From contig CM075773.1 of NCBI GenBank assembly GCA_037974665.1, positions 17,660,146 through 17,724,145 on the forward strand: DNA of 64,000 nucleotides, in the 5' to 3' direction. Below are positions 22,489-35,053 of the stretch, piece by piece. The first letter of the stretch is position 1; each line of letters opens with the position of its first letter. A program made the translations under genes and the position numbers. The notes beneath the pieces were generated by a model. That model was given only the letters and a program-made list of their open reading frames with translations. It was not told the DNA's origin and made no database searches. The stretch is from Ehretia macrophylla (Eukaryota; Streptophyta; Magnoliopsida; Boraginales; Ehretiaceae).

Positions 22489-22608
22489 GGGGGTGCAACA
22501 CGAGGACTTCCCAGGGGGTCACCCATCCTAGTACTACTCTCGCCCAAGCACGCTTAACTTCGGAGTTCTGATGGGATCCGGTGCATTAGTGCTGGTATGA
22601 TCGCACCC
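22489..22608 (-). rRNA. 5S rRNA copy 34
   Basis: Majority sequence; the downstream spacer is short-form. Confidence 0.98.
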
Positions 22609-23128
22609 GTCATGTTGAGGGCACAATTCCTTTATGTGTTAACGGTTCACAGTCCCAGCCTAGAGATATGGCCCATTCAAAAGGCCCAATGGGCTTAACG
22701 ACAACCCTTCCGCTTCAACAGCGCAGCATGCTCGCAAGACGTGATATCGACGCATTGTAGGGGCCTCTAATGTGCCGCGAGTAAGGTTGTCGTCCTTTTA
22801 ACAGCTCACGACGTACGATCCGGGACGGAAAAACAGAGCAAAAGAAGAAAAGTGGCCCGAAACTGATGAAAAGGTTCAATTTTGAGCTCCGAAAATGGCA
22901 CAGTAAGCTAGCTAGCTGCCCCCGTCGTAGAGCTCTCAGAGAGCTTTCCAACGGTATGCTGTACGCCTCGTAACTCCTTACGGATCAAAAGTTATAGGCA
23001 CCGGTTTGCGGGCCCAGCCTCCACGTGAAGAGAAGTTGTCTTGCCCAAGGTGCCGTGGGATTCGATAATAGAAATGTGGTGGGTAAAGTATCTTGGCAAC
23101 CCTAATCGGAGCAAAAAAAATTGAAAAG

Positions 23129-23248
23129 GGGGGTGCAACACGAGGACTTCCCAGGGGGTCACCCATCCTAGTACTACTCTCGCCCAAGCACACTTAACTT
23201 CGGAGTTCTGATGGGATCCGGTGCATTAGTGCTGGTATGATCGCACCC
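23129..23248 (-). rRNA. 5S rRNA copy 35
   Basis: Full length with C57T, a CpG transition inside box A. The downstream spacer is short-form. Confidence 0.96.
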
Positions 23249-23803
23249 GTCATGTTGAGGGCACAATTCCTTTATGTGTTAACGGTTCACAGTCCCAGCC
23301 TAGAGATATGGCCCATTCAAAAGGCCCAATGGGCTTAACGACAACCCATCCGTTTCAACAACGCAGCATCTTCGCAAGACGTGATATCGACGCATTGTAG
23401 GGTCCTCTAATGTGCCGCGAGTAAGGTTATCGTCCTTTTAACAGCTCACGACGTACGATCCGGGATGAAAAAACAGAGCAAAAGAAGAAAAGTGCCGAAA
23501 CTGATAAAAACGTTCGATTTTGAGATCCGAAAAGGGCACAGCGAGCTAGCTAGCTGCCCCCGTCGTAGAGCTCTCAGTGAGCTTTCCAACGGTAAGTTGT
23601 GCGCCTCGTAACTCCTTACGGATCAAAAGTTATGGGCACCGGAGCGACGGAGACCTGGTCACAAGCCCTACGCCCTCGGTTTGCGGGCCCAGCCTCCACG
23701 TGAAGAGAAGTTGTCTTGCCCAAGGTGCCGTGGGATTCGATAATAGAAATGTGGTGGGTAAAGTATCTTGGCAACCCTAACCGGAGCAAAAAAAATTGAA
23801 AAG

Positions 23804-23923
23804 GCGGGTGCAACACGAGGACTTTCGAGGGGGTCACCCATCCTAGTACTACTCTTGCCCAAGCACGCTTAACTTCGGAGTTATGATGGGATCTGGTGCA
23901 TTCGTGCTGGTATGATCGCACCC
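23804..23923 (-). rRNA. 5S rRNA copy 36 (divergent)
   Basis: Full length with seven changes: T21G, G30A, G41T, G68A, G97C, G99A and C119G. It sits as a long-form unit inside the short-form cluster. Confidence 0.91.
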
Positions 23924-24443
23924 GTCATGTTGAGGGCACTACTCCTTTATTTGTTAACGGTTCATAGTCCCAGCCTAGAGATATGGCCCATTCAACAGGC
24001 CCAATGGGCTTAACGACAACCCATCCACTTCAACAACATAGCATCCTCGCAAGACGTGATATCGAAGCATTGTAGGGTCCTTTAATGTGCCGCGAGTAAG
24101 GTCGTCGTCCTTTTAACAGCTCACGATGTACGATCCCGGACGGAAAAACAGAGCAAAAGAAGAAAAGTGGCCCGAAACTGATGAAAAGGTTCGATTTTGA
24201 GCTCCGAAAAGGGCACAGCGATCTAGCTAGCTGCCCCCGTCGTAGAGCACTCAGAGAGCTTTCCAACGGTATGTTGTGCGCCTCGTAACGCCTTACGGAT
24301 CAAAAGTTATGGGCACCGGTTTGCGGGCCCAGCCTCCACGTGAAGAGAAGTTTTCTTGCCCAAGGTGCCGTGGGATTCGATAATAGAAATGTGGTGGGTA
24401 AAGTATCTTGGCAACCCTAACCGGAGCAAAAAAAATTGAAAAG

Positions 24444-24563
24444 GGGGGTGCAACACGAGGACTTCCCAAGGGGTCACCCATCCTAGTACTACTCTCTCCC
24501 AAGCACGCTTAACTTCGGAGTTCTGATGGGATCCGGTGCATTAGTGCTGGTATGATCGCACCC
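24444..24563 (-). rRNA. 5S rRNA copy 37
   Basis: Full length with C67A in the intermediate element and C95T. Short-form spacer downstream. Confidence 0.95.
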
Positions 24564-25083
24564 GTCATGTTGAGGGCACAATTCCTTTATGTGTTAACGG
24601 TTCACAGTCCCAACCTAGAGATATGGCCCATTCAAAAGGCCTAATGGGCTTAACGACAACCCATCCGCTTCAACAACGCAGCATCCTCGCAAGACGTGAT
24701 ATCGACGCATTATAGGGTCCTCTAATGTGCCGCGAGTATGGTTGTCGTCCTTTTAACAGCTCACGACGTACGATCCGGGACGGAAAAATAGAGCAAAAGA
24801 AGAAAAGTGTCCCGAAAATGATTAAAACGTTCGATTTTGAGCTCCGAAAAGGGCACAGCGAGATAGCTATCTGCCCCCATCGTAGAGCTCTCAGGGAGCT
24901 TTCCAACGGTATGCTGTGCGCCTCGTAACTGCTTACGGATAAAAAGTTATGGGCACCGGTTTGCGGGCCCAGCCTCCACGTGAAGAGAAGTTGTCTTGCC
25001 CAAGGTTCCGTGGGATTTGATAATAGAAATGTGGTGGGTAAAGTATCTTGGCAACCCTAACCGGAGCAAAAAAAATTGAAAAG

Positions 25084-25203
25084 GGGGGTGCAACACGAGG
25101 ACTTCCCAGGGGGTCACCCATCCTAGTACTACTCTCGCCCAAGCACGCTTAACTTCGGAGTTCTGATGGGATCCGGTGCATTAGTACTGGTATGATCGCA
25201 CCC
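25084..25203 (-). rRNA. 5S rRNA copy 38
   Basis: Full length; C18T only. Short-form spacer downstream, and an unusual spacer to its right shared in part with the one near 59 kb. Confidence 0.97.
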
Positions 25204-25723
25204 GTCATGTTGGGGGCACAATTCCTTTATGTGTTAACGGTTCACAGTCCCAGCCTAGAGATTTGGCCCATTCAAAAGGCCCAATGGGCTTAACGACAAC
25301 CCATCCGCTTCAACAACGCAGTATCCTCGCAAGACGTGATATCGACGCATTGTCGGGCCCTCTAACATCCCGCGAGTAAGGTTGTCGTCCTTTTAACAGC
25401 TCACAACGTACGATCTGGGACGGAACAACAAAGCAAAAATAGTAAAGTGGCCCGAAACTGTTGAAAACGTTCGATTTTGGGCTCCAAAAAGGGCACAGCG
25501 TGCTAGCTAGCTGCCCCCGTCGTAGAGCTCTTAGAGAGATTTCCAACGGTATGCTGTGCGCCTCGTAACTCCTTACGGATCAAAAGTTATGGGCACCGGT
25601 TTACGGGCCCAGCCTCCACGTGAAGAGAAGTTGTCTTGCCCAAGGTGCCGTGGGATTCGATAATAGAAATGTGGTGGGTAAAGTATCTTGGCAACCCTAA
25701 CCGGAGCAAAAAAAATTGAAAAG

Positions 25724-25843
25724 GGGGGTGCAACACGAGGACTTGCCAGGGGGTCACCCATCCTAGTACTACTCTCGCCCAAGCACGCTTAACTTCTGAG
25801 TTCTGATGGGATCCGGTGCATTAGTGCTGGTATGATCGCACCC
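25724..25843 (-). rRNA. 5S rRNA copy 39
   Basis: Full length with C47A and G99C, a pair found again only in copy 46. The -2 base is G. Short-form spacer downstream with tttacggg at the junction. Confidence 0.95.
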
Positions 25844-26362
25844 GCCATGTTGAGGGCACAATTCCTTTATGTGTTAACGGTTCACAGTCCCAGCCTAGAG
25901 ATATGGCCCATTCAAAAGGCCCAATGGGCTTAACGACAACCCATCAGCTTCAACAACGCAGCATCCTCGCAAGACGTGATATCGACGGATTGTAGGGTCC
26001 TCTAATGTGCCGCGAGTAGGGTTGTCATCCTTTTAACAGCTCACGACGTACGATCCGGGACGGAAAAACAGAGCAAAAGAAGAAAAGTGGCCCGAAAATG
26101 ATAAAAAGGTTCGATTTTGAGCTCCGAAAAGGGCAAAGCGAGCTAGCTAGCAGCCCCCGTCGTAGAGCTCTCAGAGAGATTTCCAACGGTATGCTGTGCA
26201 CCTCGTAACTCCTTACGGATCAAAAGTTATGGACACCGGTTTGCGGGCCCAGCCTCCACGTGAAGAGAAGTTGTCTTGCCCAAGGTGCCGTGGGATTCGA
26301 TAATAGAAATGTGGTGGGTAAAGTATCTTGGCAACCATAACCGGAGCAAAAAAATTGAAAAG

Positions 26363-26482
26363 GGGGGTGCAACACGAGGACTTCCAAAGGGGTCACCCAT
26401 CCTAGTACTACTCTCGCCCAAGCACGCTTAACTTCGGAGTTCTGATGGGATCCGGTGCATTAATACTGGTATGATCACACCC
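26363..26482 (-). rRNA. 5S rRNA copy 40
   Basis: Full length with C6T, C18T, C20T, C95T and G97T. Short-form spacer downstream. Confidence 0.93.
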
Positions 26483-27001
26483 GTCATGTTGAGGGCACAA
26501 TTCCTTTATGTGTTAACGGTTCACAGTCCCAGCCTAGAGATATGGCCCATTCAAAAGGCCCAATAGGCTTAACGACAACCCATCCGCTTCAACAATGCAG
26601 CATCCTCGCAAGACGTGATATCGACGCATTGTAGGGTCCTCTAATGTGCCTCGAGTAAGGTTGTCGTCCTTTTAACAGTCACGACGTATGATCCGGGACG
26701 GAAAAACAGAGGAAAAGAAGAAAAGTGGCCCGAAACTGATGAAAACGTTCGATATTGAGCTCTGAAAAGGGCAAAGCGAGCTAGCTAGCTGCCCCCGTCG
26801 TAGAGCTCTCAGAGAGCTTTCCAACGGTTTGCTGTGCGCCTCGTAACTCCTTACGGATCAAAAGTTATGGGCACTGGTTTGCGGGCCAAGCCTCCACGTT
26901 TAGAGAAGTTGTCTTGCCCAAGGTGCCGTGGGATTCGATAATAGAAATGTGGTGGGTAAAGAATCTTGGCAACCCTAACCGGAGCAAAAAAAATTGAAAA
27001 T

Positions 27002-27121
27002 GGGGGTGCAACACGAGGACTTGCCAGGGGGTCACCCATCCTAGTACTACTCTCGCCCAAGCACGCTTAACTTCGGAGTTCTGATGGGATCCGGTGCATT
27101 AGTGCTGGTATGATCGCACCC
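27002..27121 (-). rRNA. 5S rRNA copy 41
   Basis: Full length; G99C only, shared with copies 39 and 46. Short-form spacer downstream. Confidence 0.96.
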
Positions 27122-27641
27122 GTCATGTTGAGGGCACAATTCCTTTATGTGTTAACGGTTCACAGTCCCAGCCTAGAGATATGACCAATTCAAGAGGCCC
27201 AATGGGCTTAACGACAACCCATCCGCTTCAACAACGCAGCATCCTCGTAAGATGTGATATCGACGCAATGTAGGGTCCTCTAATGTGCCGCGAGTAGGGT
27301 TGTCGTCCTTTTAATAGCTAACGACGTACGATCCGGGACGGAAAAACAGAGCAAAAGAAGAAAAGTGGCCCGAAACTAATGAAAACATTCAATTTTGAGC
27401 TCCGAAAAGGGCACAGCGAGCTTGCTTGCTGCCCCCGTCGTAGTGCTCTCAGTGAGCTTTCCAACGGTATGCTGTACGCCTCGTAACTCCTTACGGATCA
27501 AAAGTTATAGGCACCGGTTTGCGGGCCCAGCCTCCACGTGAAGAGAAGTTGTCTTGCCCAAGGTGCCGTGGGATTCGATAATAGAAATGTGGTGGGTAAA
27601 GTATCTTGGCAACCCTAACTGGAGCAAAAAAAATTGAAAAG

Positions 27642-27761
27642 GGGGGTGCAACACGAGGACTTCCCAGGGGGTCACCCATCCTAGTACTACTCTCGCCCAA
27701 GCACGCTTAACTTCGGAGTTCTGATGGGATCCGGTGCATTAGTGCTGGTATGATCGCACCC
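27642..27761 (-). rRNA. 5S rRNA copy 42
   Basis: Majority sequence; last of the contiguous run of short-form units. Confidence 0.98.
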
Positions 27762-28318
27762 GTCATGTTGAGGGCACAATTCCTTTATGTGTTAACGGTT
27801 CACAGTCCCAGCCTAGAGATATGGCCCATTCAAAAGGCCCAATGGGCTTAACGACAACCCATCCGCTTCAACAACGCAGCATCCTCGCAAGACGTGATAT
27901 TGTCGCATTGTAGGGTCCTCTAATGTGCCGCGAGTAAGGTTGTCGTCCTTTTAACAGCTCACGACGTACGATCCGGGACGGAAAAACAGAGCAAAAGAAG
28001 AAAAGTGGCCCGAAACTGATGAAAAGGTTCGATTTTGAGCTCCGAAAAGGGCACAGCGAGCTAGCTAGCTGCCCCCGTCGTAGAGCTCTCAGAGAGCTTT
28101 CCAACGGTATGCTGTGCGCCTCGTAACTCCTTACGGATCAAAAGTTATGGGCACCGGAGCGACGGAGACCTGGTCACAAGCCCTACGCCCTCGGTTTGCG
28201 GGCCCAGCCTCCACGTGAAGAGAAGTTGTCTTGCCCAAGGTGCCGTGGGATTCGATAATAGAAATGTGGTGGGTAAAGTATCTTGGCAACCCTAACCGGA
28301 GCAAAAAAAATTGAAAAG

Positions 28319-28438
28319 GGGGGTGCAACACGAGGACTTCCCAGGGGGTCACCCATCGTAGTACTACTCTCGCCCAAGCACGCTTAACTTCGGAGTTCTG
28401 ATGGGATCCGGTGCATTAGTGCTGGTATGATCGCACCC
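28319..28438 (-). rRNA. 5S rRNA copy 43
   Basis: Full length; G81C in box C only. Confidence 0.97.
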
Positions 28439-28995
28439 GTCATGTTGAGGGCACAATTCCTTTATGTGTTAACGGTTCACAGTCCCAGCCTAGAGATATG
28501 GCCCATTCAAAAGGCCCAATGGGCTTAACGACAACCCATCCGCTTCAACAACGCAGCATCCACGCAAGACGTGATATCGACGCTTTGTAGGGTCCTCTAA
28601 TGTCTCGCGAGTAAGGTTGTCGTCCTTTTAACAGCTCACGACGTACGATTCAGGACGAAAAAATAGAGCAAAAGAAGAAAAGTGGCACGAAACTGATGAA
28701 AACGTTCGATTTTGAGTTCCGAAAAGAGTATAGCAAGCTAGCTAGCTGCCTCGGTCGTAGAGCTCTCAGAGAGCTTTCCAACGGTATGCTGTGCGCCTCG
28801 TAAGTCCTTACGGATCAAAAGTTATGGGCACCGGAGCGACGGAGACCTGGTCACAAGCCCTACGCCCTCAGTTTGCGGGCCCAGCCTCCACGTGAAGAGA
28901 AGTTGTCTTGCCCAAGGTGCCGTGGGAATCGATAATAGAAATGTGGTGGGTAAAGTATCTTGGCAACCCTAACCGGAGCAAAAAAAATTGAAAAG

Positions 28996-29115
28996 GGGGG
29001 TGCAACACGAGGACTTCCCAGGGGGTCACCCATCCTAGTACTACTCTCGCCCAAGCACGCTTAACTTCGGAGTTCTGATGGGATCCGGTGCATTAGTGCT
29101 GGTATGATCGCACCC
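28996..29115 (-). rRNA. 5S rRNA copy 44
   Basis: Majority sequence. The -3 base is T instead of G. Confidence 0.98.
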
Positions 29116-29672
29116 GTAATGTTGAGGGCACAATTCCTTTATGTGTTAACGGTTCACAGTCCCAGCCTAGAGATATGGCCCATTCAAAAGGCCCAATGGG
29201 CTTAACGACAACCCATCCGCTTCAACAACGCAGCATCCTCGCAAGACGTGATATCGACGCATTTTAGGGTCCTCTAATGTGCCGCGAGTAAGGTTGTCAT
29301 CCTTTTAACAGTTCACGACGTACGATCCGGGACGGAAAAATAGGGCAAAAGAAGAAAAGTGGCCCGAAACTGATGAAAACGTTCGATTTTGAGCTCCGAA
29401 AAGGGCACAGCGAGCTAGCTAGCTGCCCCCGTCGTAGAGCTCTCAGAGAGCTTTCCAACGGTTTGCTCTACGCCTCGTAACTCCTTTCGGATCAAAAGTT
29501 ATGGGCACCGGAGCGACGGAGACCTGGTCACAAGCCCTACGCCCTCGGTTTGCGGGCCCATCCTCCACGTGAAGAGAAGTTGTCTTGCCCAAGGTGCCGT
29601 GGGATTCGATAATAGAAATGTGGTGGGTAAAGTATCTTGGCAACCCTAACCGGAGCCAAAAAAATTGAAAAG

Positions 29673-29792
29673 GAGGGTGCAACACGAGGACTTCCCAGGG
29701 GGTCACCCATCCTAGTACTACTCTCGCCCAAGCACGCTTAACTTCAGAGTTCTGATGGGATCCGGTGCATTAGTGCTGGTATGATCGCACCC
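29673..29792 (-). rRNA. 5S rRNA copy 45
   Basis: Full length with C47T and C119T. Confidence 0.96.
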
Positions 29793-30312
29793 GTCATGTT
29801 GAGGGCACAATTCCTTTATGTGTTAACGGTTCACAGTCCCAGCATAGAGATATGGCTCATTCAAAAGACCCAATGGGCTAAACGACAACCCATCCGCTTC
29901 AACAACGCAGTATCCTCGCAAGACGTGATATCGACGCATTGTCGGGTCCTCTAATGTGCCGCGAGTAAGGTTGTCATCCTTTTAACACCTCACGACGTAC
30001 GATCCGGGACGGAAAAACAGAGCAAAAGAAGAAAAGTGGCCCGAAAATGATAAAAAGGTTCGATTTTGAGCTCCGAAAAGGGCAAAGCGAGCTAGCTAGC
30101 AGCCCCCGTCGTAGAGCTCTCGGAGAGCTTTCCAACGGTATGCTGTGCGCCTCGTAACTCCTTACGGATCAAAAGTTATGGGTACCGGTTTACGGGCCCA
30201 GCCTCCACGTGAAGAGAAGTTGTCTTGCCCAAGGTGCCGTGGGATTCGATAATAGAAATGTGGTGGGTAAAGTATCTTGGCAACCCTAACCGGAGCAAAA
30301 AAAATTGAAAAG

Positions 30313-30432
30313 GGGGGTGCAACAAGAGGACTTGCCAGGGGGTCACCCATCCTAGTACTACTCTCGCCCAAGCACGCTTAACTTCTGAGTTCTGATGGGA
30401 TCCGGTGCATTAGTGCTGGTATGATCGCACCC
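30313..30432 (-). rRNA. 5S rRNA copy 46
   Basis: Full length with C47A, G99C and G108T. The first two and the tttacggg short junction downstream match copy 39. Confidence 0.95.
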
Positions 30433-30990
30433 GTCATGTTGAGGGCACAATTCCTTTATGTGTTAACGGTTCACAGTCCCAGCCTAGAGATATGGCCCAT
30501 TCAAAAGGCCCAATGGGCTTAACGACAACCCATCAGCTTCAACAACGCAGCATCCTCGCAAGACGTGATATCGACGCATTGTAGGGTCCTCTCATGTGCC
30601 GCGAGTAAGGTTGTCATCCTTTTAACAGCTCACGACGTACGATCCGGGATGGAAAAACAGAGCAAAAGAAGAAAAGTGGCCCGAAAATGATAAAAAGGTT
30701 CGATTTTGAGCTCCGAAAAGGGCAAAGCGAGCTAACTAGCAGCCCCCGTCGTAGAGCTCTCAGAGAGCTTTCCCACGGTATGCTGTGCACCTCGTAACTC
30801 CTTACGGATCAAAAGTTATGGGTACCGGAGCGACGGAGACCTGGTCACAAGCCCTACGCCCTCGGTTTGCGGGCCCAGCCTCTACGTGAAGAGAAGTTGT
30901 CTTGCCCAAGGTGCCGTGTGATTCGATAATAGAAATGTGGCGGGTAAAGTATCTTGGCAACCCTAACCGGAGTAAAAAAAAATTGAGAAG

Positions 30991-31110
30991 GGGGGTGCAA
31001 CACTAGGACTTCCCATGAGGTCACCCATCCTAGTACTACTCACGCCCAAGCACGCTTAACTTCGGAGTTCTGATGGGATCCGGTGCATTAGTACTGGTAC
31101 GATCGCACCC
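30991..31110 (-). rRNA. 5S rRNA copy 47 (divergent)
   Basis: Full length with A11G, C18T, A69T in the intermediate element, C93T, C95A and C107A. Confidence 0.92.
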
Positions 31111-31667
31111 GTCATGTTGAGGGCACAATTCCTTTATGTGTTAACGGTTCACAGTCCCATCCTAGAGATATGGCCCATTCAAAAGGCCCAATGGGCTTAA
31201 CGACAACCCATCCACTTCAACAACACAGCATCTTCGCAAGACGTGATATCGACGCATTGTAGGGTCCTCTAATGTGCTGCGAGTAAGGTTGTCGTCCTTT
31301 TAACAGCTCACGACGTACGATCTGGGACAGAAAAACAGAGCAAAAGAAGAAAAGTAGCCCGAAACTGATGAAAACGTTCGATTTTGAGCTCCGAAAAGGG
31401 CACGGCGAGCTAGCTACCTGCCCTCGTTGTAGAGCTGTCGGAGAGATTTCCAACGGTATGCTGTGCGTCGCGTAACTCCTTACTGATCAAAAGGTATGGG
31501 CACCGGAGCGACGGAGACCTGGTCACAAGCCCTACGCCCTCGGTTTGCGGGCCCAGCCTCCACGCGAAGAGAAGTTGTCTTGCCCAAGGTGCCGTGGGAT
31601 TCGATAATAGAAATGTGGTGGGTAAAGTATCTTGGCAACCCTAACCGGAGCAAAAAAAATTGAAAAG

Positions 31668-31787
31668 GGGGGTGCAACACGAGGACTTCCCAGGGGGTCA
31701 CCCATCCTAGTACTACTCTCGCACAAGCACGCTTAACTTCGGAGTTCTGATGGGATCCGGTGCATTAGTTCTGGTATGATCGCACCC
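31668..31787 (-). rRNA. 5S rRNA copy 48
   Basis: Full length with C18A and G65T. Confidence 0.96.
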
Positions 31788-31895
31788 GTCATGTTGAGGG
31801 CACAATTCCTTTATGTGTTAACGGTTCACAGTCCCAGCCTAGAGATATGGCCCATTCAAAAGGCCCAATGGGCTTAACGACAACCCATCCGCTTC

Positions 31896-32854
31896 AATAA
31901 CGCAGCATCCTCGCAAGACGTGATATCGATGCATTGTAGGGTCCTCTAATGTGCCGCGAGTAAGGTTGTCGTCCTTTTAACAACTCACGACGTACAATCC
32001 GGGACGGAAAAACAGAGCAAAAGAAGAAAAGTGGCCCGAAACTGATGAAAACGTTCGATTTTGAGCTCCGAACAGGGCACAGCGAGCAAGCTCGCTAGCC
32101 CCGTCGTAGAGCTCTCAGAGAGCTTTCCAACGGTATGCTGTACGCCTCGTAACTCCTTACGGATAAAAAGTTATGGGTACCGTAGCGACGGAGACCTGGT
32201 CACAAGCCCTACGCCCTCGGTTTGCGGGCCCAGCCTCCACGTGAAGAGAAGTTGTCTTGCCCAAGGTGCCGTGGGATTCAATAATAGAAATGTGGTGGGT
32301 AAAGTATCTTGGCAACCCTAACCGGAGCAAAAAAAATTGAAAAGGGGGGTGCAACACGAGGACTTCCCAGGGGGTCACCCATCCTAGTACTACTCTCGCC
32401 CAAGCACGCTTAACTTCGGAGTTCTGATGGGATCCGGTGCTTTAGTGCTGGTATGATCGCACCCGTCATGTTGAGGGCACAATTCCTTTATGTGTTAACG
32501 GTTCACAGTCCCAGCCTAGAGATATGGCCCATTCAAAAGGCCCAATGGGCTTAACGACAACCCATCCGCTTCAATAACGCAGCATCCTCGCAAGACGTGA
32601 TATCGATGCATTGTAGGGTCCTCTAATGTGCCGCGAGTAAGGTTGTCGTCCTTTTAACAACTCACGACGTACAATCCGGGACGGAAAAACAGAGCAAAAG
32701 AAGAAAAGTGGCCTGAAACTGATGAAAACGTTCGATTTTGAGCTCCGAACAGGGCACAGCGAGCAAGGTCGCTAGCCCCGTCGTAGAGCTCTCAGAGAGC
32801 TTTCCAACGGTATGCTGTACGCCTCGTAACTCCTTACGGATAAAAAGTTATGGG
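31896..32854. repeat. Adjacent-unit duplication (spacers 48-49 and 49-50)
   Basis: Two neighbouring spacers share cttcaataacg, atcgatgcattg, acaactcacg, gtacaatccgg, gaacagggcac and ggataaaaagtt at a 677-bp offset. They differ at few sites, one inside the hairpin arm (aagctcgct against aaggtcgct). Confidence 0.85.
32345..32464 (-). rRNA. 5S rRNA copy 49
   Basis: Full length; T24A only. Its spacers on both sides are near-duplicates of each other. Confidence 0.97.
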
Positions 32855-33021
32855 TACCGTAGCGACGGAGACCTAGTCACAAGCCCTACGCCCTCGGTTT
32901 GCGGGCCCAGCCTCCACGTGAAGAGAATTTGTCTTGCCCAAGGTGCCGTGGGATTCGATAATAGAAATGTGGTGTGTAAAGTATCTTGGCAACCTTAACC
33001 GGAGCAAAAAAAATTGAAAAG

Positions 33022-33141
33022 GGGGGTGCAACACGAGGACTTCCCAGGGGGTCACCCATCCTAGTACTACTCTCGCCCAAGCACGCTTAACTTTGGAGTT
33101 CTGATGGGATCCGGTGCATTAGTGCTGGTATGATCGCACCC
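33022..33141 (-). rRNA. 5S rRNA copy 50
   Basis: Full length; G48A, a CpG transition just before box A. Confidence 0.97.
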
Positions 33142-33698
33142 GTCATGTTGAGGGCACAATTCCTTTATGTGTTAACGGTTCACAGTCCCAGCCTAGAGAT
33201 ATGGCCCATTCAAAAGGCCCAATGGGCTTAACGATAACCCATCCGCTTCAACAACGCAGCATCCTCGCAAGACGTGATATCGACGCATTGTAGGGTCCTC
33301 TAATGTGCCGCGAGTAAGGTTGTAGTCCTTTTAACAGCTCACGACGTACGATCCGGGACGGAAAAATAGAGCAAAAGAAGAAAAGTGGCCCGAAACTGAT
33401 GAAAACGTTCGATTTTGAGCTCCGAAAAGGGCACGGCAAGCTAGCTACCTGCCCCCGTAGTAGAGCTCTCGGAGAGCTTTCCAATGGTATGCTGTGCGCC
33501 GCGTAACTCCTTACGGATCAAAATTTATGGGCACCGGAGCGAAGGAGACCTGGTGACAAGCCCTACGCCCTCGGTTTGCGGGCCCAGCCTCCACGTGAAG
33601 AGAAGTTGTCTTGCCCAAGGTGCCGTGGGATTCGATAATAGAAATATGGTGGGTAAAGTATCTTGGCAACCCTAACCGGAGCAAAAAAAATTGAAAAG

Positions 33699-33818
33699 GG
33701 GGGCGCAACACGAGGACTTTCCAGGGGGTCACCCATCCTAGTACTACTCTCGCCCAAGCACGCTTAACTTCGGAGTTCTGATGGGATCCGGTGCATTAGT
33801 GCTGGTATGATTGCACCC
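33699..33818 (-). rRNA. 5S rRNA copy 51
   Basis: Full length with G7A, G99A and A115G; G7A and A115G fall on opposite strands of helix I. Confidence 0.95.
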
Positions 33819-34376
33819 GTCATGTTGAGGGCACAATTCCTTTATGTGTTAACGGTTCACAGTCCCAGCCTAGAGATATGGCCCATTCAAAAGGCCCAAT
33901 GGGCTTAACGACAACCCATCCGCTTCAACAACGTAGCATCCTCGCAAGACGAGATATCGACATGTTGTAGGGTCCTCTAATTTCCGGCGAGTATGGTTGT
34001 CGTCCTTTTAACAGCTCACGACGTACGATCCGGGATTAAAAATCAGAGAAAAAACTAGAAAAGTGGCCTGAAACTGATGAAAATGTAAGATTTTGAGCTC
34101 CGAAATGGGCACAGCAAGCTAGCTAGCTGCCCCCGTCGTAGAGCTCTCAGAGAGCTTACCAACGGTATGCTGTGCGCCTCGTAACTCCTTACGGATCAAA
34201 AGTTATGGGTACCGGAGCGACGGAGACCTGGTCACAATCCCTACGCCCTCGGTTTGCGGGCCCAACCTCCACGTGAAGAGAAGTTGTCTTGCCCAAGGTG
34301 CCGTGGGATTCGATAATAGAAATGTGGTGGGCAAAGTATCTTGGCAACCCTAACCGGAGCAAAAAAAATTTAAAAG

Positions 34377-34496
34377 GGGGGTGCAACACGAGGACTTCCC
34401 AGGGGGTCACCCATCCTAGTACTACTCTCGCCCAAGCACGCTTAACTTCGGAGTTCCGATGGGATCCGGTGCATTAGTGCTGGTATGATCGCACCC
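34377..34496 (-). rRNA. 5S rRNA copy 52
   Basis: Full length; A40G only. The spacer to its left has a cluster of unusual changes at about 33950-34100. Confidence 0.97.
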
Positions 34497-35053
34497 GTCA
34501 TGTTGAGGGCACAATTCCTTTATGTGTTAACGGTTCACAGTCCAAGCCTAGAGATATGGCCCATTCAAAAGGCCCAATGGGCTTAACGACAACCCATCCG
34601 CTTCAACAATGCAGCATCTTCGCAAGACGTGATATCGACGGATTGTAGGGTCCTCTAATGTGCCGCGAGTAAGGTTGTCGACCATTTAACAACTCACGAC
34701 GTACGATCCGGGACGGAAAAACAGAGCAAAAGAAGAAAAGTGGCCCGAAACTGATGAAAACGTTCGATTTTGAGCTCCGAAAAGGGCACGGCAAGCTAAC
34801 TACCTGCCCCCGTCGTAGAGCTCTTGGAGAGCTTTCCAACGTTATGCTGTGCGCCGCGTAACTCCTTACGGATCAAAAGTTATGGGCACCGGAGCGACGG
34901 AGACCTGGTCACAAGCCCTACGCCCTCGGTTTGCGGGCCCAGCCTCCACGTGAAGAGAAGTTGTCTTGCCCAAGGTGCCGTGGGATTCGATAATAGAAAT
35001 GTGGTGGGTAAAGTATCTTGGCAACCCTAACCGGAGCAAAAAAAATTGAAAAG

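Larger units (their letters stand above)
20655..30312. repeat. Cluster of short-spacer (640-bp) units
   Basis: Ten spacers here lack the same 37 bp (agcgacgg...ccctcgg), joining caccgg directly to tttgcggg or tttacggg. The ccgg (or ctgg) at each junction starts at 21044, 22361, 23001, 24316, 24956, 25596, 26236, 26874, 27514 and 30185. The missing block is flanked by the microhomology cgg, consistent with one original deletion. Long units (spacers 32-33, 35-36, 42-45) are mixed in. Confidence 0.95.

Noticed and set aside
23616-23921. Open frames of 60-118 residues on both strands, the longest reading MTPWEVLVLHPP-like or MESSPRALRRGQ-like proteins
   Set aside because: They recur in the same register in almost every unit because the unit repeats. 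Several run antisense through the 5S gene. They show no domain, and indels between units break them freely.
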